The position numbers were made by a program, and so were the translations under genes. Below, one piece after another: positions 29,896 to 40,300 of a DNA stretch of 64,000 nucleotides. The stretch lies in contig JAPFFF010000001.1 in assembly GCA_039105265.1 (NCBI GenBank), forward strand, positions 3,906,001-3,970,000, read 5' to 3'. Position 1 is the stretch's first letter. Each line of letters begins with the position of its first letter. Below the pieces are notes generated by a model. That model searched no databases. It saw nothing but the letters and a program-made list of their open reading frames with translations, and was not told the origin of the DNA. This DNA is from Tritrichomonas musculus. Its lineage: Eukaryota; Parabasalia; Tritrichomonadida; Tritrichomonadidae.

Positions 29896-31371
29896 TATCG
29901 ACGATTAACATCACTTGCCCTTAAAGGAATTAAAAACTCTAACAAGTCAAAATTCTCAGAATCAAATGCTTCAAAAATTGCATTTTTCAAATCTATGTGA
30001 AACTCTTTTACCATTTCTTCTAAAATACTAAAATTGTTCGAAATTCCAATCATTTTTACGATATTTTCTGAGAATTTCTTAATCATCAGGGTTTCAATTA
30101 GATAATCAAATAAAAAATTATTTTGATAAGCAATTGCAATGTCAAAATATTCAGTGTACCAATTCTTATCAAATAAATTATTTTGATTACAATATTCAAT
30201 CATTGCAAGATTACCAGAAGCAAAAGAATAACGTGGGAGTCTTTCGAATAGTTTTTTAGCTGGATTTTTACTGAGATCAAATTTTTTTATATGGTCTGCA
30301 ATAAGATATCTAAAGCATTTGATGGCATTAAAAAAAACTACTAATTCCCAAATTTTTGCTCTTTTTGGAAGTAAATTTGTAAAATCGTAATCAAAATCAT
30401 ATTCTTTATTATAATCAAAGGATTCTGTCTTATTAATTTCTTGCTGCAACTGCTCTTGTTCATCAAATCTTATTATGTCGATAATTGAATTGTATATAAC
30501 TCTTCCATTACTCATTGTCTTATTAATACTGTCAATTTCATCTTGAAATTTTTGTATTTCTGCATTTAATTCGTGACTTATTTTATTTTTGAAAAGGTGA
30601 TGAGAACGCAAGCTGACAGTATTCTTTAAAATATCCATACGATTTCTAAAACTTAATAAATTTTGCGAAATTTTCATTTCATTTAATGTATCTATATATT
30701 CAGAAAGCTCTTGAAAATCACGATCCGTCTGCAAATGCAGCAAATTTTGAATATTTTTGTATTCTTGATATTTATCGCTTTCAAAAAAATCTATATCTTT
30801 ATCGTAATCTTCGATGGCCGAGGCAACTCTTTTAATATTTAAAGATTCGTTTAATTTCAATAAAAAATCTTTATTATTATCATTTACTTGTATTATATTT
30901 CCATATGAATCATTAGGCTCACCAAATATAGCTTTAACTAAATCTTTATCTTCGCATTCATAATTTAAATTATAACTTGTATTTTCGTGATTTTCTCTGT
31001 ATTGCATATATAGGATAGGTGACTTGATGATATTATTTCTAGATATTTTAATAGATATTTTATTTTGAGGATTATCTTCTTGAGCAAAAATTAATTCCAT
31101 ATCAAAAATTTTGGAAAAAAAAATATTTGAATTTTTAAACATCTAAATATCTTCTCATGTTTTCCATATTAAATAATTTTTTTGAAATTATTGATAATAT
31201 TTACATATAAATTGGGTAAAATATATATTTGCAAATATTAGAAAATTTAATATGTGAATAAAATGTCACAAATAAGATATCAAGAAATTTTGAGTCATGT
31301 TTTGCAAAAAATAAAGTATTTAAAAAGCTCTCATCGTATATGAATGAAATTTTCCTTTCATAACGATATTC

Positions 31372-32781
31372 ATGGAAAGCAAATTACTTTATCAATTTAA
31401 TAAAGCAAATTATACAGCTTGCGTTATTTCCTCAGAGAAAGCAAACGGAAATATTTTTATTCCAAAATTTGTTTACCATGAAAATGAAAAATACACACTC
31501 ACAAAAATCGGTGAAGATTCTTTTAGATACAATGAAAATATTCAAACAGTTAAATTCGATGAGGATTCAGAAATATGCTTCATTGGTAAAAATGCATTTG
31601 ATCATTCATCTCTTGAAATCATTTTAATTCCATCTTCGGTTAAAGAAATCGAAGAAGGCGCTTTTTCTAATTGTGAAAACCTTGAAATTATTGATTTTTC
31701 AACGCAATCTAAACTTGTTTCAATTGGGAAAAATGCTTTTTTTAATTCATCAATTGAAAGTCTTACAATTCCATCAAAAGTTGAAGAACTCAACGAGGGT
31801 TGGTGTAGAAATACACCAAAACTAACAAAAATATTGTTGTCACCACAAAACAAATATTTTAAATATTTAGATGATATCTATCTAATTGGCAAAAATAATA
31901 AAACTTCTGAAGATTATGATAATCTTTATTTTGTACGCCGAAATGTTAAAGAAATCACGATACCATCAAATATAAAAAAAATATTATCTTTTTCACTTGA
32001 GTCATGCACTCAACTTAACTCAATTTATTTCCCTCCAGAATCAAATGTTTCAATAATTGACAAATCATCTTTTTGTTATTTACCAATCAAAAAAATTACA
32101 TTTCCTTCTTCAATTCAATATATAGGCATCAGTGCATTTTCTGACTGCATAAATCTTGAATCAATAAACTTTTCAGCTAATTCTAAATTAGAAATAATTG
32201 ATAAAATGGCCTTTTACTCTTCTAACATTGAAAAAATCAGAATTCCATCAAGCATCACTCGAATTGGTGAATTTTCTTTTGGGTTTTGTAAGAAACTTAA
32301 AGAAATTGAATTCGAGAAAAACTCTAAATTACAAGAAATTGGCAGCCTTTGCTTTGCAGGATCAGATATCGAGAGTATTTTGATTCCTCTCGGGGTTAAT
32401 TATATTGAAGAAGGCGTTTTTCAATATTGTACAAATCTTAAACATATCGAATTTTCACCAAAATCATCTCTTCGTTCGATTGCAAAAAATGCATTTTTTC
32501 AAACTCCTATTGAAAGATTAACGATTCCATCAACCGTAACTAAAATTGAGAGTTGTTCATTTTATTATTGTATTAAGTTAAAAACGATTGAGTTTTTAAG
32601 TGATAAAATAGATATCAAGAAAGATGGACTTAAACAATTAAATTCTCTTTTGCTAATCTCATTCCCAAATGCGCAAGAAATAGTATTGGAATCAAAAATG
32701 TTTTCTGGTATCCCGAGTGATTCACAAATCTTTATTTGCCCAAATCCAAAATTTGTATATTCAAATAATAAATTGTATTGA
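31372..32781 (+). CDS. BspA-like leucine-rich repeat protein
   Basis: A 469-residue protein made almost wholly of LRR_5 (TpLRR) repeats of about 23 residues. The cycle is clear in units such as VKEIEEGAFSNCENLEIIDF and ITRIGEFSFGFCKKLKEIEF. Between residues about 155 and 195 an irregular segment (NKYFKYLDDIYLIGKNN) interrupts the cycle, as is common in this family in trichomonads. There is no signal peptide or transmembrane segment. The family is known for surface members that bind host matrix, but this copy looks intracellular or unconventionally exported. The ATG lies seven bases after a TCATAACG initiator-like element. Confidence 0.88.
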   Translation: MESKLLYQFNKANYTACVISSEKANGNIFIPKFVYHENEKYTLTKIGEDSFRYNENIQTVKFDEDSEICFIGKNAFDHSSLEIILIPSSVKEIEEGAFSNCENLEIIDFSTQSKLVSIGKNAFFNSSIESLTIPSKVEELNEGWCRNTPKLTKILLSPQNKYFKYLDDIYLIGKNNKTSEDYDNLYFVRRNVKEITIPSNIKKILSFSLESCTQLNSIYFPPESNVSIIDKSSFCYLPIKKITFPSSIQYIGISAFSDCINLESINFSANSKLEIIDKMAFYSSNIEKIRIPSSITRIGEFSFGFCKKLKEIEFEKNSKLQEIGSLCFAGSDIESILIPLGVNYIEEGVFQYCTNLKHIEFSPKSSLRSIAKNAFFQTPIERLTIPSTVTKIESCSFYYCIKLKTIEFLSDKIDIKKDGLKQLNSLLLISFPNAQEIVLESKMFSGIPSDSQIFICPNPKFVYSNNKLY

Positions 32782-32867
32782 AATTTGAAATAATTTTATT
32801 AACATTTTCAATACTTTATATAGTATAATTTCTATGAATTATTTTTATTAATAATAAATAATCATAT

Positions 32868-34484
32868 CTATTTTTGGTTTTCATTTCTGTTATTGTTATT
32901 GCTATGGAATCCGCCGTATCCACCATAGAATCTGCTATTACTTCCTCGGCCATATCCACCGCCACCGCCTCGTCCTCCACGGTAATTATTCCATTTGGAT
33001 GCACCTCTAGGAGTGGCCTTATACATATCATCGAGCCATTGTGGAATTTCTTGCTTTGCTTGCATCAAAACTTTATATAATTTTCTTGACATATTTTTAT
33101 TTTCGTCTGTAAAGTAAGTAACAGCCATTCCTTCTTTGTTGCCTCTTGCTGTTCTTCCAATTCTGTGAATATAAGACTCAATATCACCAGGAAAATCATA
33201 ATTAATAACTATATCAATGTCAGATACATCAAGTCCACGAGCAGCAACATCTGTAGCAACCAAAACGCCGTTTTTAGCAGTTTTGAATTTTGAGAGAACA
33301 TAATCACGCTCTGTTTGTGGTTTATCACCATGAATTGACATCGCTCTCATTCCCTTGGAATACAAATTATCTGATAATTGATCTGCTGATCTTTTCGTTT
33401 TGGTAAAGATAATAACTTTTTTGTCAGTTTTGTCTTGGAGAAATTCAACAACTTTGCTCAATTTTTCATATTCATCGACTTTTTCAATGATTTGTTTAAT
33501 GGCTGAATTAGTTGTAAGTTCATTTGATCCAATAACCATATGGATAGGATCAACCAAGAAATCTGAAGCTAATTTACGAATTTCTTTAGGCCAAGTAGCA
33601 GAAAACATAATTGTTTGACGATCAGAACGAATCTTTTCGATAATTTGCCTAATTTGTGGTTCGAAACCCATATCAAGCATTCTATCTGCTTCATCTAAAA
33701 CTAAAAAATTGACTCTCTCCATTGTTACAATTCCTTGTTCCATAAAGTCAATTAATCTTCCTGGGGTGGCTACAATTAATGCTGGCGTCTTTCGTAACTC
33801 TACGATTTGTGGGCCTCTACCTGAACCTCCGAATAAACAACAATGGCGGCAGCCAATTTTTGGACAAAAGTCAGAAGCAACTTCGTCAACTTGCTGAGCA
33901 AGTTCTCTAGTTGGAGCCAAAATAAGGACAATTGGACCATCACCTCGTTCCATCTTTGGCTGCCTTTGTATGTGAAGCAAAGCTGGCAATAAATAAGAAG
34001 CAGTTTTTCCACTTCCAGTTTTGGCAATACCAATTAGATCACGTCCAGCAAGAGCAACAGGAATAGAAACAGATTGAATCGCTGAAGGTTCTTCCCATTT
34101 GTTTGCATCAATTTGCTGTTGAAGAGTATTTGGGAGATTGAGCTCAGCAAATGTTAATGCAGGCGCAGGAGCGTTGTTTCCAATTATTTTAATGGTATTT
34201 TTCTTTAAGAACTCAGCTTGCTGCTCTTTAGTTGAAGTTGGTGTTAATTTAATGTCTAGCTTAATTGATTCGGCTGGTTCAGTACGAGATGGCTTCAATG
34301 GTTCTCTATCTTGATAATTTCTTCCACCATCACGAAAATTCTTACGTCCACGGCGATCATATTCATTTCTTTTTTCAATGTTGAAAGAACGAGATCGAGT
34401 CATTGTGAATTTGCGTTCTCCATCATTATCATTAAATTTGTTATCACCAAATCCTGATGAACGTTTCCAAGAGTTAAAATTCAT
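32868..34484 (-). CDS. DEAD-box RNA helicase, DDX5/Dbp2 type
   Basis: 538 residues from the ATG at 34484; the open frame runs 21 codons further, but a TCATTTTTTT initiator lies directly before this ATG. All helicase motifs are present: Q motif (TLQQQIDANKWEEPSAIQ), AKTGSGKT near 154, PTRELAQQ, TPGRLIDF, DEAD near 265, SATWPKE, an RGLDV block, and HRIGRTARG near 438. The C-terminus is an RGG/Gly-Tyr box (YRGGRGGGGGYGRGSNSRF), typical of DDX5/Dbp2 and DDX3/Ded1. The MGFEPQIRQII wording favours the Dbp2 side. Expected role: ATP-dependent RNA remodelling in transcription, splicing or decay. A short stretch separates it from the convergent BspA-like gene. Confidence 0.95.
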   Translation of the reverse strand: MNFNSWKRSSGFGDNKFNDNDGERKFTMTRSRSFNIEKRNEYDRRGRKNFRDGGRNYQDREPLKPSRTEPAESIKLDIKLTPTSTKEQQAEFLKKNTIKIIGNNAPAPALTFAELNLPNTLQQQIDANKWEEPSAIQSVSIPVALAGRDLIGIAKTGSGKTASYLLPALLHIQRQPKMERGDGPIVLILAPTRELAQQVDEVASDFCPKIGCRHCCLFGGSGRGPQIVELRKTPALIVATPGRLIDFMEQGIVTMERVNFLVLDEADRMLDMGFEPQIRQIIEKIRSDRQTIMFSATWPKEIRKLASDFLVDPIHMVIGSNELTTNSAIKQIIEKVDEYEKLSKVVEFLQDKTDKKVIIFTKTKRSADQLSDNLYSKGMRAMSIHGDKPQTERDYVLSKFKTAKNGVLVATDVAARGLDVSDIDIVINYDFPGDIESYIHRIGRTARGNKEGMAVTYFTDENKNMSRKLYKVLMQAKQEIPQWLDDMYKATPRGASKWNNYRGGRGGGGGYGRGSNSRFYGGYGGFHSNNNNRNENQK

Positions 34485-34494
34485 AAAAAAATGA
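34485..34494 (-). promoter_or_regulatory. Initiator element of the DEAD-box gene
   Basis: On the coding strand TCATTTTTTT ends directly before the ATG. It fits the trichomonad Inr pattern TCA(Y)(W) with a very short 5' UTR, and it decides the choice of start for this gene. Confidence 0.55.
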
Positions 34495-34790
34495 AATAAA
34501 TTTTGGCTTGAATGAACAATGTTCACAAAAGATTTTATAAAAAACATAAAAGTATGGAGAAAAAAATTATATAAATCTTTACTCTCAAATTATGACCTTA
34601 GACGAATTCAAACAATTGAATGAATCAAAATTCTGTATCAATTCTCGTATATACTATATAGCGTTTTGATGAGATTTGAGAGTCACTCTCAATTTTGAAA
34701 TAAAATTGAAAAGACGAGTCTCTAATTCTATGAGTTCATTCAAATAATAAAACGTTTATTTTATAAGATTTCTAAAATTTATAAAATGGA
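34495..34790. promoter_or_regulatory. Divergent promoter region with palindrome
   Basis: About 300 bases between the ATGs of two divergent genes (DEAD-box helicase and coiled-coil protein). A perfect palindrome, TTGAGAGTCACTCTCAA (arms of 8 around one C), lies at 34676-34692, 98 bp before the plus-strand ATG. CGTATATACTATATAGCG just upstream of it is also near-symmetric. These are candidate protein-binding sites; no factor is known to me. Confidence 0.35.
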
Positions 34791-36365
34791 ATGGAGAATG
34801 TTGATTCGATCTTAGCTTTTTTAGATCATGCAGAAAAGACAGAAAATCATAGGAAAATTCCGACATCTGCAGAACTAAAGAAAAAGACTGACCTGAAAGA
34901 GAAAAAATTACAAAAACAAATCCAAATTGTTAAAAATCAAATTGATGAATTAGTTCAAATGAAGCAAGATATTCCAAAAGAAAAGGAGAAATATCATTTT
35001 TCTATTATGAAAATTCAGGCGTCAATTGATAGAGTTATTCGTGAAAAAGAAGTAGAGTCCGCAAAAATAGAAAATCTTTCTTTTCAACTTTCCGAATTAA
35101 ATAGGGTAAATCAAAATTTTAATGTCCAAGAACAAGTATCAGAAAAAGTCAAGCAATCAATTGACGATGCGATTAAACCTTTAAAATTAAAATTATCATC
35201 AAATATTCGTAGAATAACACTTGATTCAGCCCGCCAAGCTCAAATGGTATTTGCTCCGCATATAAACCAATTAAAATCAGATCATTCGGCTGAAATTTTA
35301 AAAATAAAGACGGCAATGAATAAGGAAATAGAAGAAATCAAGCAAAATGCACAAAATCTATTAAATTCAGAAATATCATCATTCCGAACTCAATTTTATA
35401 ATCAAACAGAAAAACAAATAGCAATAATTGATAAACAAAACGCAAGTTCAATTGAATCACTTCGCAAAAAGAACGAAAGAGAAAGACTCAGATATGAAAA
35501 AGATATTGATAATATTTATATTTCTATTGAAAACGACGTAAAAGAGATAAAGAATAGATACCAAAGAGAATACGACAGAGAACGATCAAAGATGCTTCGA
35601 CTAATTGATGATTGCAGAAATGATTTAAAATTTGCAAAAGCAAGGGCTGAATCGCAAATTAAGCATTTCGATGAAATTGCTCAAAAAAATGAAATTTTTT
35701 ACAATCAATTATCAGAAGCTGAAATTGACCTTAGTTTTGAAAGCTCTAATCAACAATACATATCTTCAAAAACAAAAGAAATGAAAGAAGAACTTGATGA
35801 TTTTAAAGAAAGGCTTGAAGCAGAAACGCAAAAAAATATTAATTCAAAAGAAATTGACCTTAAGCGCCAAATTAAAATCACAGAGGATGATATAGGATTT
35901 TTAAAAAAAGAAATCGAACGTATTTCTAATATAAAAGACAAAGAAATAAACTTCAGGCAAAGACAAGAAAAAAGAACTTTGAGTTCTAAAAATGATTTGT
36001 CTTTACTATTAAATTCAATTTCTTCTTTAAGTGACCAAATTCATGGACTAAAATCCGAACTTTTGACACTTTCTTCCACAAATAAAACCGAAAATTCTAT
36101 CAATATGACAAAGCATAACGAAGAATGCATGAAAATAAATGATAAAATAAATGAAGTTAAAATTCAGAGAAAAAAGCTTGCACAACTGCATCAAAATGAA
36201 ATGAATACTTTACAAACAAAACATAAAAGCACAATTTCAAATACATCAGCAAGAGTTAAATCAATCATTGAAGCAAAAGATGCACAAATTGCTCAACTTC
36301 AAGAACAATATTTAAATGAAAATGCAAAAATAGAATCCCTTTCAAAAGCGCTTCATTCCAAATAA
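34791..36365 (+). CDS. Coiled-coil protein, unidentified
   Basis: A 524-residue protein, nearly all helix. The Lys/Glu/Gln/Ile-rich heptads begin near residue 25 and continue to the end, with weak breaks near 115 and 290. No globular domain, membrane segment or known motif is visible. Another ATG five bases upstream is out of frame. It shares a divergent promoter region with the DEAD-box helicase. A structural cytoskeletal role is possible but not shown. Confidence 0.72.
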   Translation: MENVDSILAFLDHAEKTENHRKIPTSAELKKKTDLKEKKLQKQIQIVKNQIDELVQMKQDIPKEKEKYHFSIMKIQASIDRVIREKEVESAKIENLSFQLSELNRVNQNFNVQEQVSEKVKQSIDDAIKPLKLKLSSNIRRITLDSARQAQMVFAPHINQLKSDHSAEILKIKTAMNKEIEEIKQNAQNLLNSEISSFRTQFYNQTEKQIAIIDKQNASSIESLRKKNERERLRYEKDIDNIYISIENDVKEIKNRYQREYDRERSKMLRLIDDCRNDLKFAKARAESQIKHFDEIAQKNEIFYNQLSEAEIDLSFESSNQQYISSKTKEMKEELDDFKERLEAETQKNINSKEIDLKRQIKITEDDIGFLKKEIERISNIKDKEINFRQRQEKRTLSSKNDLSLLLNSISSLSDQIHGLKSELLTLSSTNKTENSINMTKHNEECMKINDKINEVKIQRKKLAQLHQNEMNTLQTKHKSTISNTSARVKSIIEAKDAQIAQLQEQYLNENAKIESLSKALHSK

Positions 36366-36731
36366 AAATGTTACTTATTAATTTAAATTTGTTAATAAAA
36401 GGATCTTATCTTATTTTTATTTCAACTTTTCTGCTTATTGATCGATGATACAATTTTAATAATCTGAACAAGTGAGCATTGCTTTTATTTGAAAGTAGGA
36501 AAATGGATGAATCTAAACCAATATTAAACAAGTTAATCAATTCATCGATGAATAATTTTTTCATTAAATGATTGAATTTAAAAAAATTAAATTTTGAGTA
36601 AAAACTATTTATATATTTAAATCAATTCACTTAATTGAAATGGCATTTATCATTTTCCTTTGAAATCACGAAAGTAAGGTGTTTTATCAATATAATACAG
36701 AGATCATATTATTTTAATAAGAAAACAATAT
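36366..36731. other. Intergenic spacer between convergent genes
   Basis: About 365 AT-rich bases between convergent gene ends. I see no gene, repeat array or RNA. Confidence 0.5.
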
Positions 36732-37085
36732 TTATTCAATTGTAACTATTTGTTTGAGGAAAGCTTGAGCTTTAGGTTTCTTGTAAAGGAATCTGCATGA
36801 TAAATCGACAAGAATTGCGACAATAATGAAAACTGTACCAACAATATATCTAACAACAGGATTCGCATCACCACCAAGTTCTGCAACGCATTTTCTATCA
36901 CGTGTAGTACTGCTATCGCCTGACGTGCAATTTGTCTTTAAAAATTTTGCTTTGTAGCATAATTTATCAGTACGGCAAAATCCACATCCGTCTGTATCAA
37001 CACATTTAAGGCAGTTTGTCTCTCCTTGATAGCATAATCCATCATCAGCTTTGACAGCTGCGAATAAAGCTAAAAAGATAAACAT
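36732..37085 (-). CDS. Small type I membrane protein with PSI-like Cys domain
   Basis: A 117-residue protein: a signal peptide (MFIFLALFAAVKA), then a Cys-rich ectodomain of about 55 residues, a transmembrane helix at about 79-97 (YIVGTVFIIVAILVDLSC), and a short basic tail ending KQIVTIE. The cysteines follow 'C.....C..C....GC.FC....C', the plexin-semaphorin-integrin (PSI) pattern. Signal peptide plus PSI plus single TM plus short tail is the layout of PTTG1IP-like proteins. It should sit in the endomembranes or plasma membrane. The ligand or cargo is unknown. Confidence 0.72.
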   Translation of the reverse strand: MFIFLALFAAVKADDGLCYQGETNCLKCVDTDGCGFCRTDKLCYKAKFLKTNCTSGDSSTTRDRKCVAELGGDANPVVRYIVGTVFIIVAILVDLSCRFLYKKPKAQAFLKQIVTIE

Positions 37086-37317
37086 TTTATTGAAAATTCT
37101 TCAATTGTAAAAAACGATACATCAAACAATACATTTTATGAGCCCTCAAAATTGTATATATTTTGAAATTTATATTTTAAATTGGAATTAATTTATATTG
37201 GTTCAAGGATAAGTTTGAGATTTCCAATTATATGTATTTAATTAAAAACCAATCAAATTGCAAATATACTTAATATTTTTGAAGAAATAAGTAATGAGCT
37301 AATAATGAAAATTAAAA

Positions 37318-37341
37318 AAAAATATATATATATATATATTT
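37318..37341. repeat. Short (AT)n microsatellite
   Basis: An A run followed by about nine AT units, just downstream of the cyclase-like gene. Confidence 0.8.
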
Positions 37342-37349
37342 ATTTAAAA

Positions 37350-40300
37350 TTAAACATTAACAATATAAGTCACAATTGAACCAAGCGAAGGAATATTAAC
37401 GCCTTTGGTTTCCTTTAAATCATAGCCAGATGCATAAACATAATCATAAGAAGACCGATGAATATGAATAGAGAAATTAGGTGCAAATCTTGCCATAGAT
37501 TTTGCATAATCTACAAAAACACTGATCACTTCAAAATGAGGAACATCGTTATAATTTATAACACCAGCGGCGATAGGGCCGCCCGATATCATTCCAGCTT
37601 TAACAATTAAATCAGTATTTTCATTTGATTTCAATGATTTACAAAAATTCAAAACATCAATAGCAAAGCATAATAATTGATTTGCTGCGACATCTGTTTG
37701 AATTTTTGTGAAAAGTCTTGAAACGACGATCACATCTTCAAGATGAACGTCGATATATTCAGCAGCAGGATAAACTGACTGCAATGATTTCATGTATTCA
37801 AAAATTTTTCTAAAAGTATCACAATTAACATTCATATCAGAAAACTGGCCATTTTGGTCATTTGGATTTGAAGCAGCATTGTTATTTTCAGGCTTGTCAG
37901 TTAATGGTAATATCGCTGATTTTATTGAGAAAGAAACAATTGTTGCCTTCGATGTGTGGAAAGAAAGATTGTTTGAATGTCCATTATCTTTGTATTCAGT
38001 AACTGCAGTTGGTAAAATGAACTTTAGGTAATATTCTCGCTTTTCTTCCATTTCTTTTAATTGCTTTTGATATTCATTTTCAATTGTAACGTCTGTTAAA
38101 ATAATAAATACATTATCACCTTGTGTAAAGACACTTTTTTCAAGAACTTTGTTTTCTATCTCAATTCTTTCTTTGAGTTGGTTATAATTGATCTGTTTGA
38201 TTTCACCAAATTGATTGAAAAGTTTCTTAGCAACCTTGTTCATACTGATAATTTTACCATCTTTATCGCATTTAATTAAACCATCCGGGTAATCTTTCAA
38301 TACTTTTGAAAATGAATAATCATCAAGAGATGTTAAACTTTGTTGGGGTATATGAAAAGTACCAGAAAGAAGAAGCATAATATAACGACTTTGAATAATT
38401 ACATTTGATGGTGCTAGAAGAAGAAGTCTTAAAACTGATAATAATTGCTTTTTAATTTTGACGAAGATGTAAATAGCTCCAGCAAAAAGGCAAGCTGATA
38501 CAACAACAATTATACTCGACAATGTGTAGTAAAGCGGGAATTTTTTTGTGATTAATTGAGAAACTTCAGATGTAAACATTCTATAGAGTGGATAAAAGAA
38601 ATCTGGATAAAGGTAAACTAAAATGATGTTCCAAATATGAGAGAGATAAGTATTTGTCGGTGAAAGTGGATTATTTGACTGTAAAGTAGTAACATATAAT
38701 GTTCTTAAGAGATCCATTACATAATAAAACATAAAATCATAAGGTAAAACAGAATAAAATTCATAAAGTTGATTCGTATCTGCTTTGAAATGAGGTTCTC
38801 GAAGGAATGATTCAAAAAGTGATTTGGTTGATGTAATTATTGGATCGTAATTCATTGACAAGTTTCCAAAATAAAATATATGGAAATTCGTTGAACATTC
38901 TTCATAAAATCGATTGAATGATTGATTATGAGTTTGGATTACATAAGACAAGTGGTGATTTGCATTTGAGTGCATTGATAAAGTAATTGCGAGTTCTTGA
39001 ATATCTACAAGTGTTGTCGTAATTGTTTGTATGTGTGGAGTAGATTTAATGAATGAATCAGCACCGTTAATATAAATAGAAAGTGTGAAATATAAAAATA
39101 AGCATTCGCAAAAAGTAAGAACAACCAAAATCGCAACAATAATAATGACATTATGATTATAAAAATCATTTTGTGAAGTATGGAAAAGAGATATGATTTT
39201 ATCTTTTTGGGCACTCTTTTCAGAAGCATCATATGATCCACCTGAGCCAGAGCCTCCAGAACCAGAACCCGACAATCCTGATTCAATTGTATCATAGTTG
39301 ATTTGTGCATGTTCTTTAGGCTGCGTAAATGAGGAATTTCTTTGAACGACTTCAAGTTGCTGGATTATTTTATCAATAGTTGGCTTTGGAAGAGAAGTAA
39401 ATGAATTAAATACAACATGTTGATTTCTTGAAATCCAAATAGCGTAAAAAGTAATGAAGCATAAATTTAATACCGGTAGAATAATTATTGAGGCAATTTG
39501 AACAGTGTGGAAGATACTCCTTAAGTGATTAACTTGTGAATTAAGAAATTCAGTTAAAAGGTCGCAAATATCTTGAATATATAGAATTAATGTTAAATAA
39601 TTTCTAATGACATTTGCAAAATATTTTGATCTAATTTCATATTTATTGCGTTCATTAGTACCTATAATAATGCAATTTTCAACCAAAAACATTAATTCTA
39701 AGAAAGGTGAACGATTTACATTAGTGTAATTTTCCCAATCATAAAAATCTCTAAATTGTAATTCTGTCCTAAACATCATCATTTGAGCCTGTTTGAGATA
39801 TTTGTTTGATGATCTTGAAAGTTGCAGAATAGGCAAATTTGTTAAATAAGCAAGCGATTTTTGACCAAAATAAATAAGTTGGCTTTTTGCATCACATTCG
39901 CCACCTATCTGAGGACTAATTTCATTATCAGTATAGCATTGAGTTGTAGTATTTTCTGTTAATTCGATTCTATATCGGATTAAAGAAGCAAAAGCATTCA
40001 TTGAATTTGATCTTGCAAGAGTGATTACATCCAAATATTTTGATGGACTTGAAATTGAGTCTGAAATTGTTGGAAGTAAGAAAATTGTGTTCAAAAGAAA
40101 AGCAAAAATGACTAAAATAAGAAAATTGCCAACAACAAAAATAATTGAATGACGGATTGATGGAATTGATAATGAATCAATTGATGACTTCAATTGAGTA
40201 TGTAAACTGATCTGTTCAGGCGAATAATCAAAGTTTCCATCGTCTCGAAATTCAGAACAAATAGAACTATGATTTTGGGTATCAGTGTTATTATTATTCG

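Larger units (their letters stand above)
29463..31142 (-). pseudogene. Ankyrin (DUF3447-type) gene interrupted by two micro-insertions
   Basis: The frame opens at an ATG at 31142 (a second in-frame ATG at 31100 gives MELIFAQEDN). It runs 472 codons to a TGA at 29724-29726, then continues in the same frame as GMTPLHIACLIGNKDIICIF to 29463. The N-terminal 110 residues look like the BTB-like start often paired with DUF3447 ankyrins; helical DUF3447-type repeats follow. Two AT-rich insertions break the ankyrin periodicity: 45 nt at 29851-29895, and 48 nt at 29705-29752 that brings the stop. Without the 48 nt the last two repeats are spaced by exactly 33 residues. Either the gene is freshly dead, giving a truncated product, or the insertions are removed from the RNA. 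The rest of the sequence shows no decay. Confidence 0.7.

Noticed and set aside
37190-37230. GGTTCAAGG as a tRNA B box
   Set aside because: No matching A box, acceptor stem or anticodon arm around it. No tRNA or snRNA was recognised in any spacer.
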